Shown piece after piece: positions 34,324-45,786 of a stretch of DNA of 64,000 nt. Made by a program: the position numbers and the translations under genes. How positions within the stretch are numbered: the first letter of the stretch is position 1; every line of letters begins with the position of its first letter. Location of the stretch: assembly GCA_023375675.1 (NCBI GenBank), contig JALQBC010000007.1:1364001-1428000 (forward strand), written 5' to 3'. The notes below the pieces were generated by a model. That model did no database searches and was not told the DNA's origin. It saw only the letters and a list, made by a program, of their open reading frames with translations. This DNA is from Cytospora piceicola. Lineage: Eukaryota > Ascomycota > Sordariomycetes > Diaporthales > Cytosporaceae.

Positions 34324-35602
34324 ATGTCGCATAGGATCCTGGTCACTGGCGCTTCCGGTTACCTTGGCGGAACCCTTCTCGCACGCTTCAAGGACGCCGA
34401 TCTCCCTCCCTACGAGAAGTTCTATGCTTTGGTTCGCAATGATCTCCAGGCCGAGGCTGATGTTCAATACGGTGCTGAACCTCTGCGCTTGGACCTGGAG
34501 GATGAGGTGGATGTCCGGAATGGTTTAGTGGACAACCAGATCAACATCGTGTATTTTCTCGTCGATGCTTTTAGGGCAGATGCGCAGGTACATTTCATAA
34601 AGCGATTGGCGGAGGTCAAAGAGGCCACGGGGCAAGAAGTGCACTTCTTGCATGTGAGTTCGAACCACGAGTGGTGGCGAATGAGATCTAATAAGACAAC
34701 GACAATGTCAAGACGAGCGGAGCGAAGACACTCTCTTCTCACTCCGCAGCTCCCACAGACAGGCCATTGCTAGACACTGATCCGGACTTGTACTCGATCC
34801 AGAAGTCTCAGATTGAGAATGTTTCGTTTGATATCTTCAAAAAAGTAGGTGGATCACAGCCTTCGACAAGAGTGTGGATATGGGCATTGAGTCCAATTAT
34901 GTTCCAGCCCGTTACCACCAACTGTACAATGGTCGAAGAGGCCGCAAGGGGCGGTGTTCGGAGCTATCAACATCTTCACACCTTGCGTCGTGTATGGGAA
35001 GGGCGAGGGTTTTGGCAATATGATTTCGATTCAGACAGTCGCCATCGTCAAAGCCGCTCAAAAGCCGCTCAAGCCCTTAAGAAGGTATACAAAGTCGATG
35101 AGGGTCGGCCGACATGGCCCGTCTGCCACATTATTGACAACACCACTCTGTACTTACAGATCTTGCGCACCATCATGAACGGGGAGGATCCGGGCCACGG
35201 CAAAGACGGAGATTTCCTTGCTTCTTCCGGAAGTGTTGCGTGGGATGACCTTTACACGGCGGTGGCAACTGCCATGGCGAAGCGTAATGCTGTTGATGAT
35301 GACTCGGTTGTTCCGGCGAGTAAGGCGATCCTGGAGCAGATGGGAGAGGCATTAGGATGTCCGCCGGAATATGTTACCGTGCAGTTTGGAGGACAGTAAG
35401 TCTCCTCCCACACCCCAGAGTCATTTTGAGCGGCCGACGACGGGGGATGATTGAAGGTTCGTCCGTTGCTAATCAACAAACCATCAGGTGCAAATTCACT
35501 GCTGAGCATGGCAAGAAGATCGGATGGAAGCCCCGATACGCCCCGGAACATATCCTCGAGGATGCAGACGCGGAAGTTGAGCTCATTTTGAACAACTCGT
35601 GA
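34324..35602 (+). CDS. PRISE-like NAD(P)-dependent reductase (SDR), with garbled centre
   Basis: Exons 34324-34653, 34713-34844, 34908-35395 and 35488-35602 (introns 59, 63 and 92 bp) give an open 354-aa frame. The N terminus has the Rossmann motif TGASGYLGG (8-16). The C-terminal part contains VYKVDEGRPTWPVCHIIDNTTLY and KIGWKPRYAPEHIL, typical of fungal relatives of progesterone 5-beta-reductase/iridoid synthase. In the centre (about 34970-35070) the expected segment IFTPCVVYGKGEGFGNMISIQTVAIVKAA is present but in another frame. A shift near 34970 leaves the frame, and an 11-bp tandem duplication (35050-35060 and 35061-35071) restores it. The translated protein therefore lacks the conserved VVYG tyrosine region and is probably inactive although fully open. 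Confidence 0.75.
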
Positions 35603-36192
35603 AAAGTGGTGACCTGTGCAGCCAAAAAAGCAATGACGGATGGCCGACCATTTCACTGACCCCTGTTGATGTAGGGACATGGGGCATGGGCGAAGACTTG
35701 AGGCCAGAGCCTCGAAGGAGATGTTGTGCTGCTGACAAAGCAAAGCCAGGTCTTTTTGTACCAATGAGAAGCTCTGGTTTACCTGCTGGTCGTCACAGCG
35801 GCCCCCTTGCAGCACCCAAACACGCTGAAGCTCCAAGCCCCAAACTGCAGCTCCCAGCCCCTCCAAATTTACGGGGTACTGGTACTAGGAACCTTGGAAC
35901 TTTAGGTTACCCTGCTTACATAGAATGCCCGTGGCCGGTACCAACACCAAGTATCCAACACTGACCAAGTAAACCACCATCACCGAAGTTGCAAATTCCC
36001 AACCACCGACATTTCCAAGCTATGATCGCATGTCGTGCATGACCCGCCCTCGCCAAATAAGGGCTGGAATGCCCCTCAGGTTTGTCTGGTTTGTCTTTGT
36101 GCCGTTGCTCTCTGTTTCTCCACTCCGCTGCCCTCTGCATCCATTATTTCTACCGTTACGGTAATAATCGACAGTCTCTCGAGTCCTTCAAG
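35603..36192. other. Intergenic, 590 bp
   Basis: This lies between the PRISE-like gene and the Ser/Thr-rich gene on the same strand. The last 130 bp are pyrimidine-rich, as in fungal 5' leaders. No frame is supported. Confidence 0.5.
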
Positions 36193-37026
36193 ATGCGTCT
36201 ATTCGCTTCACCTGCGCCTCTCCTTGCCATCGCTCTCTCTTCCTTGTACAGTCCGGCAGGATGTCTACCTCTGGCAGAATTAGACGGCCATTTGGGTCGA
36301 TTCCATGCCATTCGCCCTCGAGAAACCTACTCGGTTGTGCCCATTGACGGGGGCGGAGGCAGCTCGACTACATCCTCATCATCAACACCGCCGGCGAGAA
36401 CGACGATAACCGATACCGTCACGGCTACACCCACCGATGAGACAAAAACTGTCACCGAGACGGATATTTCGGTCGTTTCCGTTGAGGTGCCAGCCTCAAA
36501 AACAACGACAGCCTCAACCTCTGTCTCGGTCACCCCAACACAAACAAAAACACTTACTGTAACCGACGTCGCCTCCTCGATCACGACGACCTCTGTTTCC
36601 GTAACAATTACAACAAGCCTCGCTTCTTCCGCTGCTGAGACTGTGACAACCTCGCCGATTTCCCACACAACTGCCTCCTCCGCGACTGCCTTGTCAAAGA
36701 ACACCTCCTCATCCAGCGCGTCTCATGCATCGATCTCATCTTCCTCGACCTTTTCCAAATTCAATACCTCGACAACCGAACCGTCCTCTACACCCGGGTC
36801 CGCGAGTATCACCACTAGCATCTTGTCCCCTCTACCTCCATATGCAACGTCAAGCGCTGCTATCTCTCCACCCCCCCTTATGCCCACTGGATGGTTGCCG
36901 ACGCACTCGACATTCCTCACAAGCCCAAGCCCCACCTCTGCTGCGTCGTCGAGCAGCTCAACCTCTTTTGACAATGGGCAGTGGCATACGACGTATCTAG
37001 TGTGGAACGGAACATATACCCACTGA
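36193..37026 (+). CDS. Secreted Ser/Thr-rich protein, probably cell-wall associated
   Basis: A single exon of 277 codons. Residues 1-25 (MRLFASPAPLLAIALSSLYS and following) form a signal peptide. Nearly all the rest is Ser, Thr, Val, Pro and Ala, in patterns such as TVTATPT, SVSVTPTQTKT and SSSSTSF, which predict heavy O-mannosylation and an extended rod. A short C-terminal piece WHTTYLVWNGTYTH contains one N-glycosylation site. There is no GPI-like hydrophobic tail and no catalytic domain. It probably sits in the wall or is released. An upstream in-frame ATG at 36082 would bury the signal peptide, so the ATG at 36193 is preferred. I do not assign a named family. Confidence 0.75.
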   Translation: MRLFASPAPLLAIALSSLYSPAGCLPLAELDGHLGRFHAIRPRETYSVVPIDGGGGSSTTSSSSTPPARTTITDTVTATPTDETKTVTETDISVVSVEVPASKTTTASTSVSVTPTQTKTLTVTDVASSITTTSVSVTITTSLASSAAETVTTSPISHTTASSATALSKNTSSSSASHASISSSSTFSKFNTSTTEPSSTPGSASITTSILSPLPPYATSSAAISPPPLMPTGWLPTHSTFLTSPSPTSAASSSSSTSFDNGQWHTTYLVWNGTYTH

Positions 37027-37639
37027 CTCATCAGCAGATGGCGATCTGTGGTGTAGAGCTTCGCACGATCAATGTAACAGACAAAGTCATAGGGCCACCG
37101 AAGATCAGACAATCACTACGAGCTACATGGAGATCACGACGTAAGGTAGACGAGAACTGCAATGTATGGGATATAATATGTAATGTTGTAATAATACCAT
37201 TAATCTGTCCTTATGCACAGGTGCCCTGCGAGTACAGCTAGATCACGGACTACTTCCAGCCCTACGACACTTTGTGCTACGGCGACTACTGCTCCATCGT
37301 TACATGTGCATGCCACCTGGCCTTCATCACCCGTCGCCTTTATTGTCACCGTCTGAAAACATGTTGCAAAAACCAGTCAATAGCCTTCGAAGTGTTTCCG
37401 TCCAGCCTTCCTCAAGTGGATTTCAAGCGTGAGCGAATGGATGCCTTTCAAGTGAACCCCTCGTGCGTGTCGATAAGGAGTTTTTCTTTCCGTTCCGTGT
37501 GCTCATTAAATAAGTAGGTATCGGTCATATAGATTCGTTCAAATAATAATGTCGCATTAAATATCCCTTCAATGTTCCGTAAAAACGGCCGGTCACAAAC
37601 GCCAACCCTGAGTTTCAGCACCCGTCCTCCACCCGTTCG
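37027..37639. other. Convergent intergenic region, 613 bp
   Basis: This lies between the 3' ends of the Ser/Thr-rich gene and the annexin gene. Short frames only. The region should hold both terminators. Confidence 0.5.
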
Positions 37640-39154
37640 TCATCTCGGCCTCAGACCCCCAACACAAGCAAGCATTAACTTCTGGTAATCACGACTAGTC
37701 TCGCCCTTGATACGCTTGGCTAGTTCTCCGTAACGTTGCTGGTACGCATCCTTGACCCGATACAAATTGTCCTTGTCCCAGTGACTCCTGACAACCCTCG
37801 AGACTAGAAGGTAATCCTTGGTCCCGGCCCCACTCATGGCCTCTTCGAGCAGGTCGGCCTGATGCTTGTACTTGTCGACGGCCCTATTCAGCTGGAAGAG
37901 GAGAGCATTTTCCATGTGACCCCGAAACTCCTTCTTGATCACGGTATTAAGGTCGCGTGCGTACCTGATCTTGTAAGCATATGCGATGGCCTTGATCTGC
38001 TCGTCGTTACGGGTGCTGAGGATGGAGCACACGCGCATCTCGTCCGTTCCCATTTTGCCCTCAGTCGCGCTGTAGAGCGCATCAACGTCCCTGTCGATAT
38101 CGGCTTGGACCGGTCGCACGGAATCCTCGATGCGCTGAGCACTCAGCACGATCTCGAAATGCCGCTCCGTCTTGAAGCTCAGCTCGTCCTTGACCGCCGC
38201 TACAAGGTCTCTCTTGAAGGTCTCCGCATATTTCGTCTTGATGGCATTGATGTCGGCATTGCTCCTCCCCAGAAGCACGTCATTCAATACCGTCTCCTTG
38301 GTGCCGACCCCCTCCATAGCATCATGCAGCATGTACACATCCGTCATGAGAGGCCCGCGGGCCAGCTGCACCATGCCGTACCCAAACCAGCCACTCGTCT
38401 CGTCATCGATGTCCTTGACCAGAACTCTCCGGTGGATGCGGTTGAAAGCCTCCTTGATGGCCTCGACCTGGAAAGGGTCTTTGTCGGCTAGTTCGTCAAT
38501 AAGCCACCCCTCTTTCGTCCCCAGCCCCTTCATGGCTTTGCGCAAGGCGTTAGCACTGGGAGTTGGGTCCCATGCGATGGATTGCATTGGGCCGTAGCCG
38601 GGCGAAGGGGGCGTGGGGTAAGTACCCATGCCCATCGTGGATGACGCGCCATACTGCGGCGTTCCTCCGTACGGGGGTGCTCCGTACGGAGGGGATATGG
38701 GGTGGTAAGACGGTGTTACCGGGGTCGGCGGTGCTCCATAGTGTGCCGGTGGCGGACCGCAAGGTGGTGGAGCATATTGTTGTTGTTGATTGTAGTAGCC
38801 ATGGGCGCCGCCGACTGCTGGTGAGCCGTGGAGTCCAACTGGAGGAGGGGGCCCAGGTGGTGCGCCATAGCCTTGTGGAGGAGGTTGTTGTTGAGCATAG
38901 GGTGGATATGGAGAGTGACTTTGAGGGGCAGCTGGAGGATATGGGGATTGAGGTGTTGGTGGTCCTTGGTTGTAGCCATAGCTATAGCCCTGCTGGGGAG
39001 CATGAGGAGGATGAGGCGGAATAGGGGGAGGGTTCCCCCACTGTTGTTGGCCTTGAGGAGGTGGTTCTGCGATATTTGTCAGTCCGCTGGTATTGATCAA
39101 CAAGAAGAGGTGAGACTGCTTACGGCCGTAAGGAGGGTAGGCTGCGTATGACAT
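37640..39154 (-). CDS. Annexin with a Pro/Gln/Gly/Tyr-rich N-terminal domain
   Basis: Exon 39154-39124 and exon 39066-37640 (57-bp intron) give 485 aa. Residues 1 to about 175 are low-complexity (PPQGYGAPPG, YAPPPCGPPP and similar), as in fungal annexin ANXC-type proteins. The last 310 residues hold four annexin repeats beginning LRKAMKGLGTKE, LHDAMEGVGTKE, LYSATEGKMGTDE and LEEAMSGAGTKD, the type II calcium-loop positions, and ending GETSRDYQKLMLACVGG. The protein should bind acidic membranes in a calcium-dependent way, with roles in secretion or membrane organisation. The very short first exon is chosen because its splice joins MSYAAYPPYG to the Pro/Gln region in frame. The gene looks intact. 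Confidence 0.95.
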   Translation of the reverse strand: MSYAAYPPYGRKQSHLFLLINTSGLTNIAEPPPQGQQQWGNPPPIPPHPPHAPQQGYSYGYNQGPPTPQSPYPPAAPQSHSPYPPYAQQQPPPQGYGAPPGPPPPVGLHGSPAVGGAHGYYNQQQQYAPPPCGPPPAHYGAPPTPVTPSYHPISPPYGAPPYGGTPQYGASSTMGMGTYPTPPSPGYGPMQSIAWDPTPSANALRKAMKGLGTKEGWLIDELADKDPFQVEAIKEAFNRIHRRVLVKDIDDETSGWFGYGMVQLARGPLMTDVYMLHDAMEGVGTKETVLNDVLLGRSNADINAIKTKYAETFKRDLVAAVKDELSFKTERHFEIVLSAQRIEDSVRPVQADIDRDVDALYSATEGKMGTDEMRVCSILSTRNDEQIKAIAYAYKIRYARDLNTVIKKEFRGHMENALLFQLNRAVDKYKHQADLLEEAMSGAGTKDYLLVSRVVRSHWDKDNLYRVKDAYQQRYGELAKRIKGETSRDYQKLMLACVGGLRPR

Positions 39155-40943
39155 GTCGTGGGGGAGCGAATGATTATATACTATATGGATGCTGTCGTAA
39201 CTATACCGTGGTGAACAATGTCCAAAAAAAAAAAGAGGAGGAGGAGGAAGACAGATAGAGGGTACGCAATGACTGTTGGATCCGGATATTTATCATACTA
39301 TATACCTAGGTACCGAGTATCTACGGACCCATCGGGTCATGGATGAAGCGCCAAGATTTGGGGCTGTGGTTGCAGAATCCAAGGATGGAGACACACATGA
39401 CGATAATCAGGCATGCAGGCAGGGCATGCACGGCGTGTTGGCGTGGCAGCGACCACATATGCTGACCCCCAACATGCAGTAAGAGGCTTGTCACACTGAG
39501 GCATTGCGGGAAGGAGTGGCTTGGAAGCCAATAGTGCATCCTGACGTGAGACAACGTCCCAGCCTGTTGGGTTGACCGTTGGGTAAAATTGCATATATGA
39601 AACCTGCACAGTAACAGCCCGACAATAAGTTGCCAGGATACCAGGCGTCGAAGTCGGACATCGGACATCCCAGAATATATCGTGCAGACATTATTCGTGA
39701 TGTGTGGCGTAAAACGTCATGTGGTGGCTTGATGCGACCCGGCGCTACGGTGGGGTGGGTGGGTTCCCTCTTATACCAGTAGACCTACCTGTAAACATGC
39801 TGTACTTCTCAATGAAATGTCCTTCATTGCATCGCTTTTCGTACACGTCTGTTTCATATTCATAATGTATCAATCCAATATTGTACTATCACGCATAAAC
39901 TTATCCGATGTTCGAGTTTGGGATGCTCGATTGCTGCGTACTGGTACATTTCCCGTCATTCCAACTTTGAAGGCGTCGTCACAAGAGGGTTAGGGGTTTA
40001 CACCATGTCTTTCCCCCAAACCTTCACAAAGCCCCTGATGATCCGAAGATGGACGGGGAGCATACGGTGTACCTAGGTAGTGAGATGGGTTCGACGTGTG
40101 TATTATCAGAAGTGTTTTCATCGGTCGACTTTCAGTAACATGATACAAAATGTGCCTTCCGTTTTTTTAATCGAACCGTTACTCAGTAAATAAGCATATT
40201 CATTTCTAGACTACTTAGGTAATACATTCTTATCTGTGATACTTTGAACCGAAATTGCCAAGCTTTCCACATGAAGAGCATTACTGCTAAGTAGGCTAAT
40301 TATTAATATCTCGATATTATAATTAAGCGAACCAATTATAGCGTTAGAATGCATGCGCTTTCCTACTTTCAGACAGACTAGAGCTATAGCGGCCTCTTTT
40401 AAGTACTAGCTTTCCGCTATAAAAAAGCACTTTTACCCCTTCTCTTCTAGCACCTACCGGTTATAACCCTTGGTTTAGACTCTAAAAACGTTACACTTTT
40501 TCTACGCGACAGCCACTCTTTCCGCGTTACCAAACACCGCGCCTGACATTTGTGGAGCAGTATTGCTTTGCAACAACCGGTACCACGACCGCTGCGACCA
40601 TTTGCCAATCTCTATCATAAATTGAATACCTCAATACCTAGGTATTCCTTCTGTTGCGACCAAAGATTCCTGATTGGAACTGGTGACTCTAGAGGCGACA
40701 ACTAGAACCGCTCGCAGCGTAGATTCAGCCACAAGGTACGTCCATCCGTCTCATCTCCATCATCCCCGTCCTAAGTCTCATTTCCGTTCTCCGACGGACG
40801 CGGACGCTGCACGTGCAACTTCGAGTTCGCCTCCGCCAGCTTGCATTTTGCAAATCAGACATCCTAGCTGACCGCCGGATAGGAAGGCACCTCTTTTCTT
40901 TTGTCCTTTCTGGAGCTTAGGACGTGCCTTTCCGCCCCCTGCA
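39155..40943. other. Divergent intergenic region, 1.8 kb, partly AT-rich
   Basis: This is the promoter region for annexin (minus) and the zinc-finger gene (plus). TACCTAGGTA occurs at 39303-39312, 40070-40079 and 40635-40644. The part at 40140-40520 is AT-rich with scattered TA steps and may be decayed repeat sequence. No gene is supported. Confidence 0.5.
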
Positions 40944-43427
40944 ATGGCCTCCGCGGCGACAAGCGGAGTTGCATCCGGGCCCGGATTAGAAACCGGAGCC
41001 GAGGCCGGGCCTGATCCAAATGCGGACGGCTCCCGGACGGCCTCAGCCTCATCATCACCCTCCGTACAGATCGCCTCGGACATCCTCGCCGCATCTTCCG
41101 CTCCTTCGGTACCTACGACGCCTGCCGTGCCTGCCGTGCTTGCCACTCTTCCCAGCGACGCAACTCCAATTATCGACGGCCAGGGCCACGGCAATGGCAA
41201 CGAAAACAGCAACGGCAACGGCAACGTTCACGCCAACACCCACGGAATTAGCATCGGCACTGCCGGACCAAACGGCACTACTACTTCCCACTCACCAGAA
41301 CTTCCACCTCCTTCCTTGATATCCCAATTACCTGTTCCGGCCACAGCAAGTCGTCCCTCCCCCACAACGTCACAAGCACCTCAATCGATGGGTTCAAGCC
41401 TTGGAAAATGGCGAGTAGAGCCCACCAGCATCAAAGCCCCAAAGCCCAAGATTTCTATCGTCGACCCTCCAGCCCCAGGCACAGGGAGACAGGCACCATC
41501 CGGATTCCCATCGCCGGGTCGAGAAAACATGCAGGCAAACCCCAAGCTGAACGAGGATCGCACCCGAATTACCTATGGTATTCAGCAGTCCATACCCGAG
41601 GCTGTGAGAAGGTCGGTGCGGGACAACTGGGAGAAGTGTCTGCTTGGTTCGGATTTTCATCAAGCATTCATTGTAAGTTTTCACCAATTCCATCAGAAGC
41701 CATTTCACCTCACAGGGCTCATCGATCTTGCCTCTTCACATCACGTTCAGCCACTAATATACCTCCAGCTCAATGCGAGTATCCACCATGCAAGTCCGGC
41801 CGCCATTAGACGTGGCATGCGTGACTTCGGGAAGTCTATGATCATTGCCGCAAAGCACGATATCGTCGAACAGATGACCCCCGCCGATCTGGACCAACTT
41901 GCCGACCGAATCCTCGCCAAAGCCAGCAACTCTTTCCTCGACAAAGCCTTGCAACTCCGTATCAAGACTATCGAAGCAGTGCCCCTTATCAACGCGCTAG
42001 CTAGAGCCGAGCGCCTGGGATACGAGTCCAGCGATGTTGTTGAGGACCCGGCTGCGTACGGTGGCGCATCTGTTGTCCAGCCTTTCCCCAACCACGTCGT
42101 GTCTGGTCCAGCTTCGTCTACGGCGCCCCCACCCACAGGCTCGCAACCCCCCGTCTCCACCATGCCCTTGCACTGTGGGATCTGTTTTCGCAAGTTCAAC
42201 TACCAGGCCGCTTACGAACATCACGTAAAGGGGAAGGTTTGTACCCGGTCGCCGAACTCACCTGGCGGGTTTAAGTTCTCGTGCCAGCACTGTGGCCAAG
42301 GCTTTACTACCGTTATGGGCCTCCAATACGTAAGTTTCTAGTCCCGTTCCTCTTGTGTTCACCCCAACTGACCGTCGATATCTCAGCACAACGCGAACAA
42401 GGTCTGCGGAGACTTTGGCGAGCCTGTCAAGGCGTCCCGTAACAATACGCCCGTCACGACTCCGGCAGCGTCACGAGGTCCCAAAGCTGTCACCTCAGCT
42501 ACAGCCAGATTGACACCTAAAGCTCGAAACGATGTGGAGTCCCCAAACGGCACTCCCGGCCTCCATACGCCTCATGGTGCTGTCACAGACCCATATGCCC
42601 ACCTCTCTCCCGAACAGCTTACCGCAATGCAACAAGAGCTTCGTGACGCCGAACTCAAATACGGCGAGCGCATGCGGCAGGCCAATTTGATCCCCTACGA
42701 GGCAGAGAAAAAGCAACGCATCGATGGCCTTTCCAATTCATTCGGCACCAAGCAGTCGCTGATTCGTAAGAAGTATGGAGTCCGCCTTCGAATGCGCCGT
42801 ACCAAGGCGGAGATACAGTCTGAGCGTGATCGTATGCAGTATAGGACTGCTGCAGAGTTGATCTCTGATATAGGCATCACCGGCGTCTCCCATGGACCAG
42901 GACGTCCCATTAGTTCAACACCGCATCTTTCACGTGCGAGCTCTGGAGGTGGAACGAGCTGGGCCGGTGCTAACGTGGCTGCTCACCAGGCACCGACGAC
43001 TAGTACGCTGGCTTCAAACTTACCTGTGCCGGAGCCGAGTATAGATGATGACCCCAGGACGATGGATGTCACGATGCATGGCGGTAATAAGCGACGTTTC
43101 TCCGGCTCTGCCGATTCCCCAAACCACAAGCGAGTGGCCTATTCGCAAATGGGTGGGCTGGGCAGTGCGGCCGCTGCTGCTGAGACGAGGGACCCTACCC
43201 TACCGCCCAGGGCTCGTTCCGCCTCCGGTTTTGCTAAGGGCAAGGGAACGGCGGATGAACCTATGGCGTTAGGTGATACCGATGACTCCGACTCGGAAGA
43301 CTCCGGCGAGGATGGAGATATTCCCGCCCAACTGCCGGCGAGTGTTCGCCAGAGTCTGCAGAGGAGCAGCTCCGCTGTGCTGGGAGCCAATGGGAGCAGC
43401 AGGCCGGGATCGAGCTCTACGAAGTAA
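40944..43427 (+). CDS. Zinc-finger protein with two C2HC-like fingers
   Basis: Exons 40944-41672, 41769-42329 and 42387-43427 (introns 96 and 57 bp) give 776 aa. The N-terminal 190 residues are disordered. A helical block follows (about 200-330), with an LDQLADRILAKASNSFLDKALQLRIKTIEAVPLINALARAERLGY region. Two finger-like motifs lie at about 379-401 (CGICFRKF...YEHHVKGKVC) and 415-437 (CQHCGQGF...YHNANKVC), each ending in Cys where classical fingers have His. The second finger is created by the last splice, which supports the model. A charged helix (QQELRDAELKYGERMRQ to IRKKYGVRLRMRRTKAEI) and an acidic tail (DDSDSEDSGEDGD) follow. It is probably nuclear, binding DNA or partners in transcription or chromatin. 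I know no specific name. Confidence 0.85.
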
Positions 43428-44197
43428 TATTACACCAGCGACAATGAAGACTCGATGGGACAAGGAGGGCCCGTACAGATTGGTCGTCGTGGGTCTTCGG
43501 TTGATGACAAGCTAAACGTGCGGCGTTACAGCTTATATTTGCATTTCAACTCCGTCATGTTCGTACCGTCTTCAGGCTCTCAAGATCGTTGATATTGGCT
43601 CGATAGCCAGAATCTCACCGCGTCACGAGATTGCGAAAGGGTCGTCTTATTTCGGGAGGACGGTCTGTTGCTTGATCACTGCAGGGCTTTTCTCTTGATT
43701 GTTATTCTGGTCCTGGTCTCTTGGTTGCCCAGAAGGGGGCCACCCTTCCGAGGACCGACTTATTAAAGTTCGATCGATCATCTGGCATGGAGGAGGCGAG
43801 CTTGGTTTACAAGAACGGCGTGGACCTGGTAATATTGACTTTGACGTTGGGACTGAAGGTCAGGTCTTCTCCTAACTCCTGTTTAAGCCTTGGGTTGGGG
43901 CCTGGTTCTATTGCATTGTTTGTCTGGGTGCCTTGATTAAGGCATAAGGACAAGAGGGGATTGGTTTTACTTTGCCTAAATTCAAGATCTCGACGAAGAC
44001 GTTCTACCAGTACTAGCTCGTTCGCCTGTCATCACTAGAGGCTGGGATCGCTCAATTTATTCCCATAGAGAGCTCTAGGGTGCAGTGTCACTGGGCTTTT
44101 CTTGGTATGCTAGGCTGCTAGCTTCTGAAACCAATAAAATAACGATGATTTCTCAATTGTTTGCCCATCACATGCTTCAATAATGGCACTGTCAAAG
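43428..44197. other. Convergent intergenic region, 770 bp
   Basis: This lies between the 3' ends of the zinc-finger gene and the flavin oxidase gene. I see no coding frame. Confidence 0.5.
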
Positions 44198-45786
44198 TCA
44201 GAAGACCCAGTCCTTTTCTCCAGCCATCTCTTGCTTGGCTAGAACGCGTGGCCCATCCTCCCCTTCTTCAAGTCCATTCCTCCCCACACCCTCATCCTTC
44301 AGGTCTTCAGCTCTCCACCGCCACATATTTGCATACACATTTCCTTCCGTTTTCCCCTCTATGATGTTGAGCACCTCCCGTCCAAGTATAGGCAAGAATT
44401 TGAAGCCATGGCCGCTGCCCCCAGAACAGACAAAGATGTTTGGGCGAGTAGGAAGGTACGTAATGACGAAGGAGTTGTCAATACTGTCGGTGTACCCTGC
44501 AGAACATATACTTATTGTCAGCTTATGCCTGGGTAAACCTGGATTATTGCACGTTGAAGCCTGAGGATGGAGTAAGGTGACTGACAGCATAGCTTGGTAG
44601 ATTTGATACCCAGTGGTTTGAGAGACGGGAATACATGGTCAACGTAGTCTTTGATGCCTGTCATGGACTTCATTGGCACATTCGTTTCCCTCTTCTCTGT
44701 AACGTGGGCGGTTTTGGGAGTGGAGATGCGGCGGTCATTCACGTCCTCAAAGTTTGTATACCTTGTCCGAGTGTCAGCTTTTCACGGAATGTGTTGATGG
44801 GTTGGGCTGATTTACTTCGTGGAGCGGTATCCGATCTTGATAATTCCTTTCTCATCACGAGGAAAACAATAAATGCCCATGCCTTCTCTCGTTCCACCAT
44901 CAACGACAGGGAAATTGTCAGGACCATAGCGGTCCCATAGCTCCTTGTTATCTCGGGGAATCTTAATAGTCGCAATCGAGCCAGCTGTGGTTTCAAGAAG
45001 GCCAGAGACTTCTGGAAGGATCATGGGAGTCCACCCGCCTCCAGCCACAATAAGCAGATCTGCCTTGTGCGTTTCACCATCTGCCGTGGTCACCACTGGT
45101 GTTCCGTCTCCCTCGTCCTCAATATCGACGACTTTTCCTTTTTGAGGATCGAGTATAAACTTAACGCCGGCCTTCTCGGCTAGAAACCTCGCCCAGGCAC
45201 AGCTTTTGTATGCAAGGACGTAGCCTGCTGTGGAATCAAGAACAGCCTTGTGGACGCCAAAACGCTGTTGACGGTCACACGGGTCCAGTTTGTGGGCCCA
45301 CCCGCGGTCCTTGGCCCGTTGAACATCATTAGGGTCGTCGGTCCTGAATTGTTTGTCCCGGATACCTTCTCTCTCCATATTCTCTAGTGTTTTCAACTCG
45401 AACTCCCCAAGGTATTCACCTTCAGCCATCCTCAGCATGCCAACATTCCACCACAACTTTCTCTCTCCTTCTCTGAGGACTTGCGGCAAGTCCTCAGCCC
45501 TAGCGTCAGAAATTTGCCTGTTCCATTCTTCCCACTCCACAGCGGCATCAGAAGCCAGTCGTTGATACTCGATCTCCGTACCGTAACTGAACCTGATGAT
45601 CTTGTTGATATCCGCTGAGGCGCTATCGATCTTATCCGGGTCATAGCCGGTGGATGCTGTGTCTTGCATGTCTAGCACGGTGATATCCGTGTATTTCGAG
45701 CGGGCGAGCCATAGTGCGGTTGAGAGGCCGAAGACGCCGGAGCCGACGATGAGGATGCGGGAGGAGGGCTGGAGTGCCGACGCCAT
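44198..45786 (-). CDS. FAD-dependent amine oxidase (fructosyl-amino-acid/saccharopine oxidase type)
   Basis: Exons 45786-44816, 44761-44586 and 44496-44198 (introns 54 and 89 bp) splice in frame to 481 aa. The N terminus has the FAD motif ILIVGSGVFGLSTALWLARS (11-30) of the DAO family (PF01266). Further marks are KIIRFSYGTEIEYQRLA, SCAWARFLAEKAGV, LIVAGGGWTPMILPE, and the C-terminal WYTDSIDNSFVITYLP with CSGGSGHGFKFLPILGREV, which lines the covalent flavin and substrate pocket in sarcosine, saccharopine and fructosyl-amine oxidases. The reaction is oxidation of a secondary amine to an imine with hydrogen peroxide release, often in peroxisomes, though no clear PTS1 tripeptide ends this protein. 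An ATG 18 codons upstream is possible, but the Rossmann spacing favours 45786. Confidence 0.88.

Noticed and set aside
36327..36704. A 125-codon minus-strand frame rich in Val/Glu
   Set aside because: It is the mirror of Thr/Ser-rich codons of the secreted protein on the plus strand.
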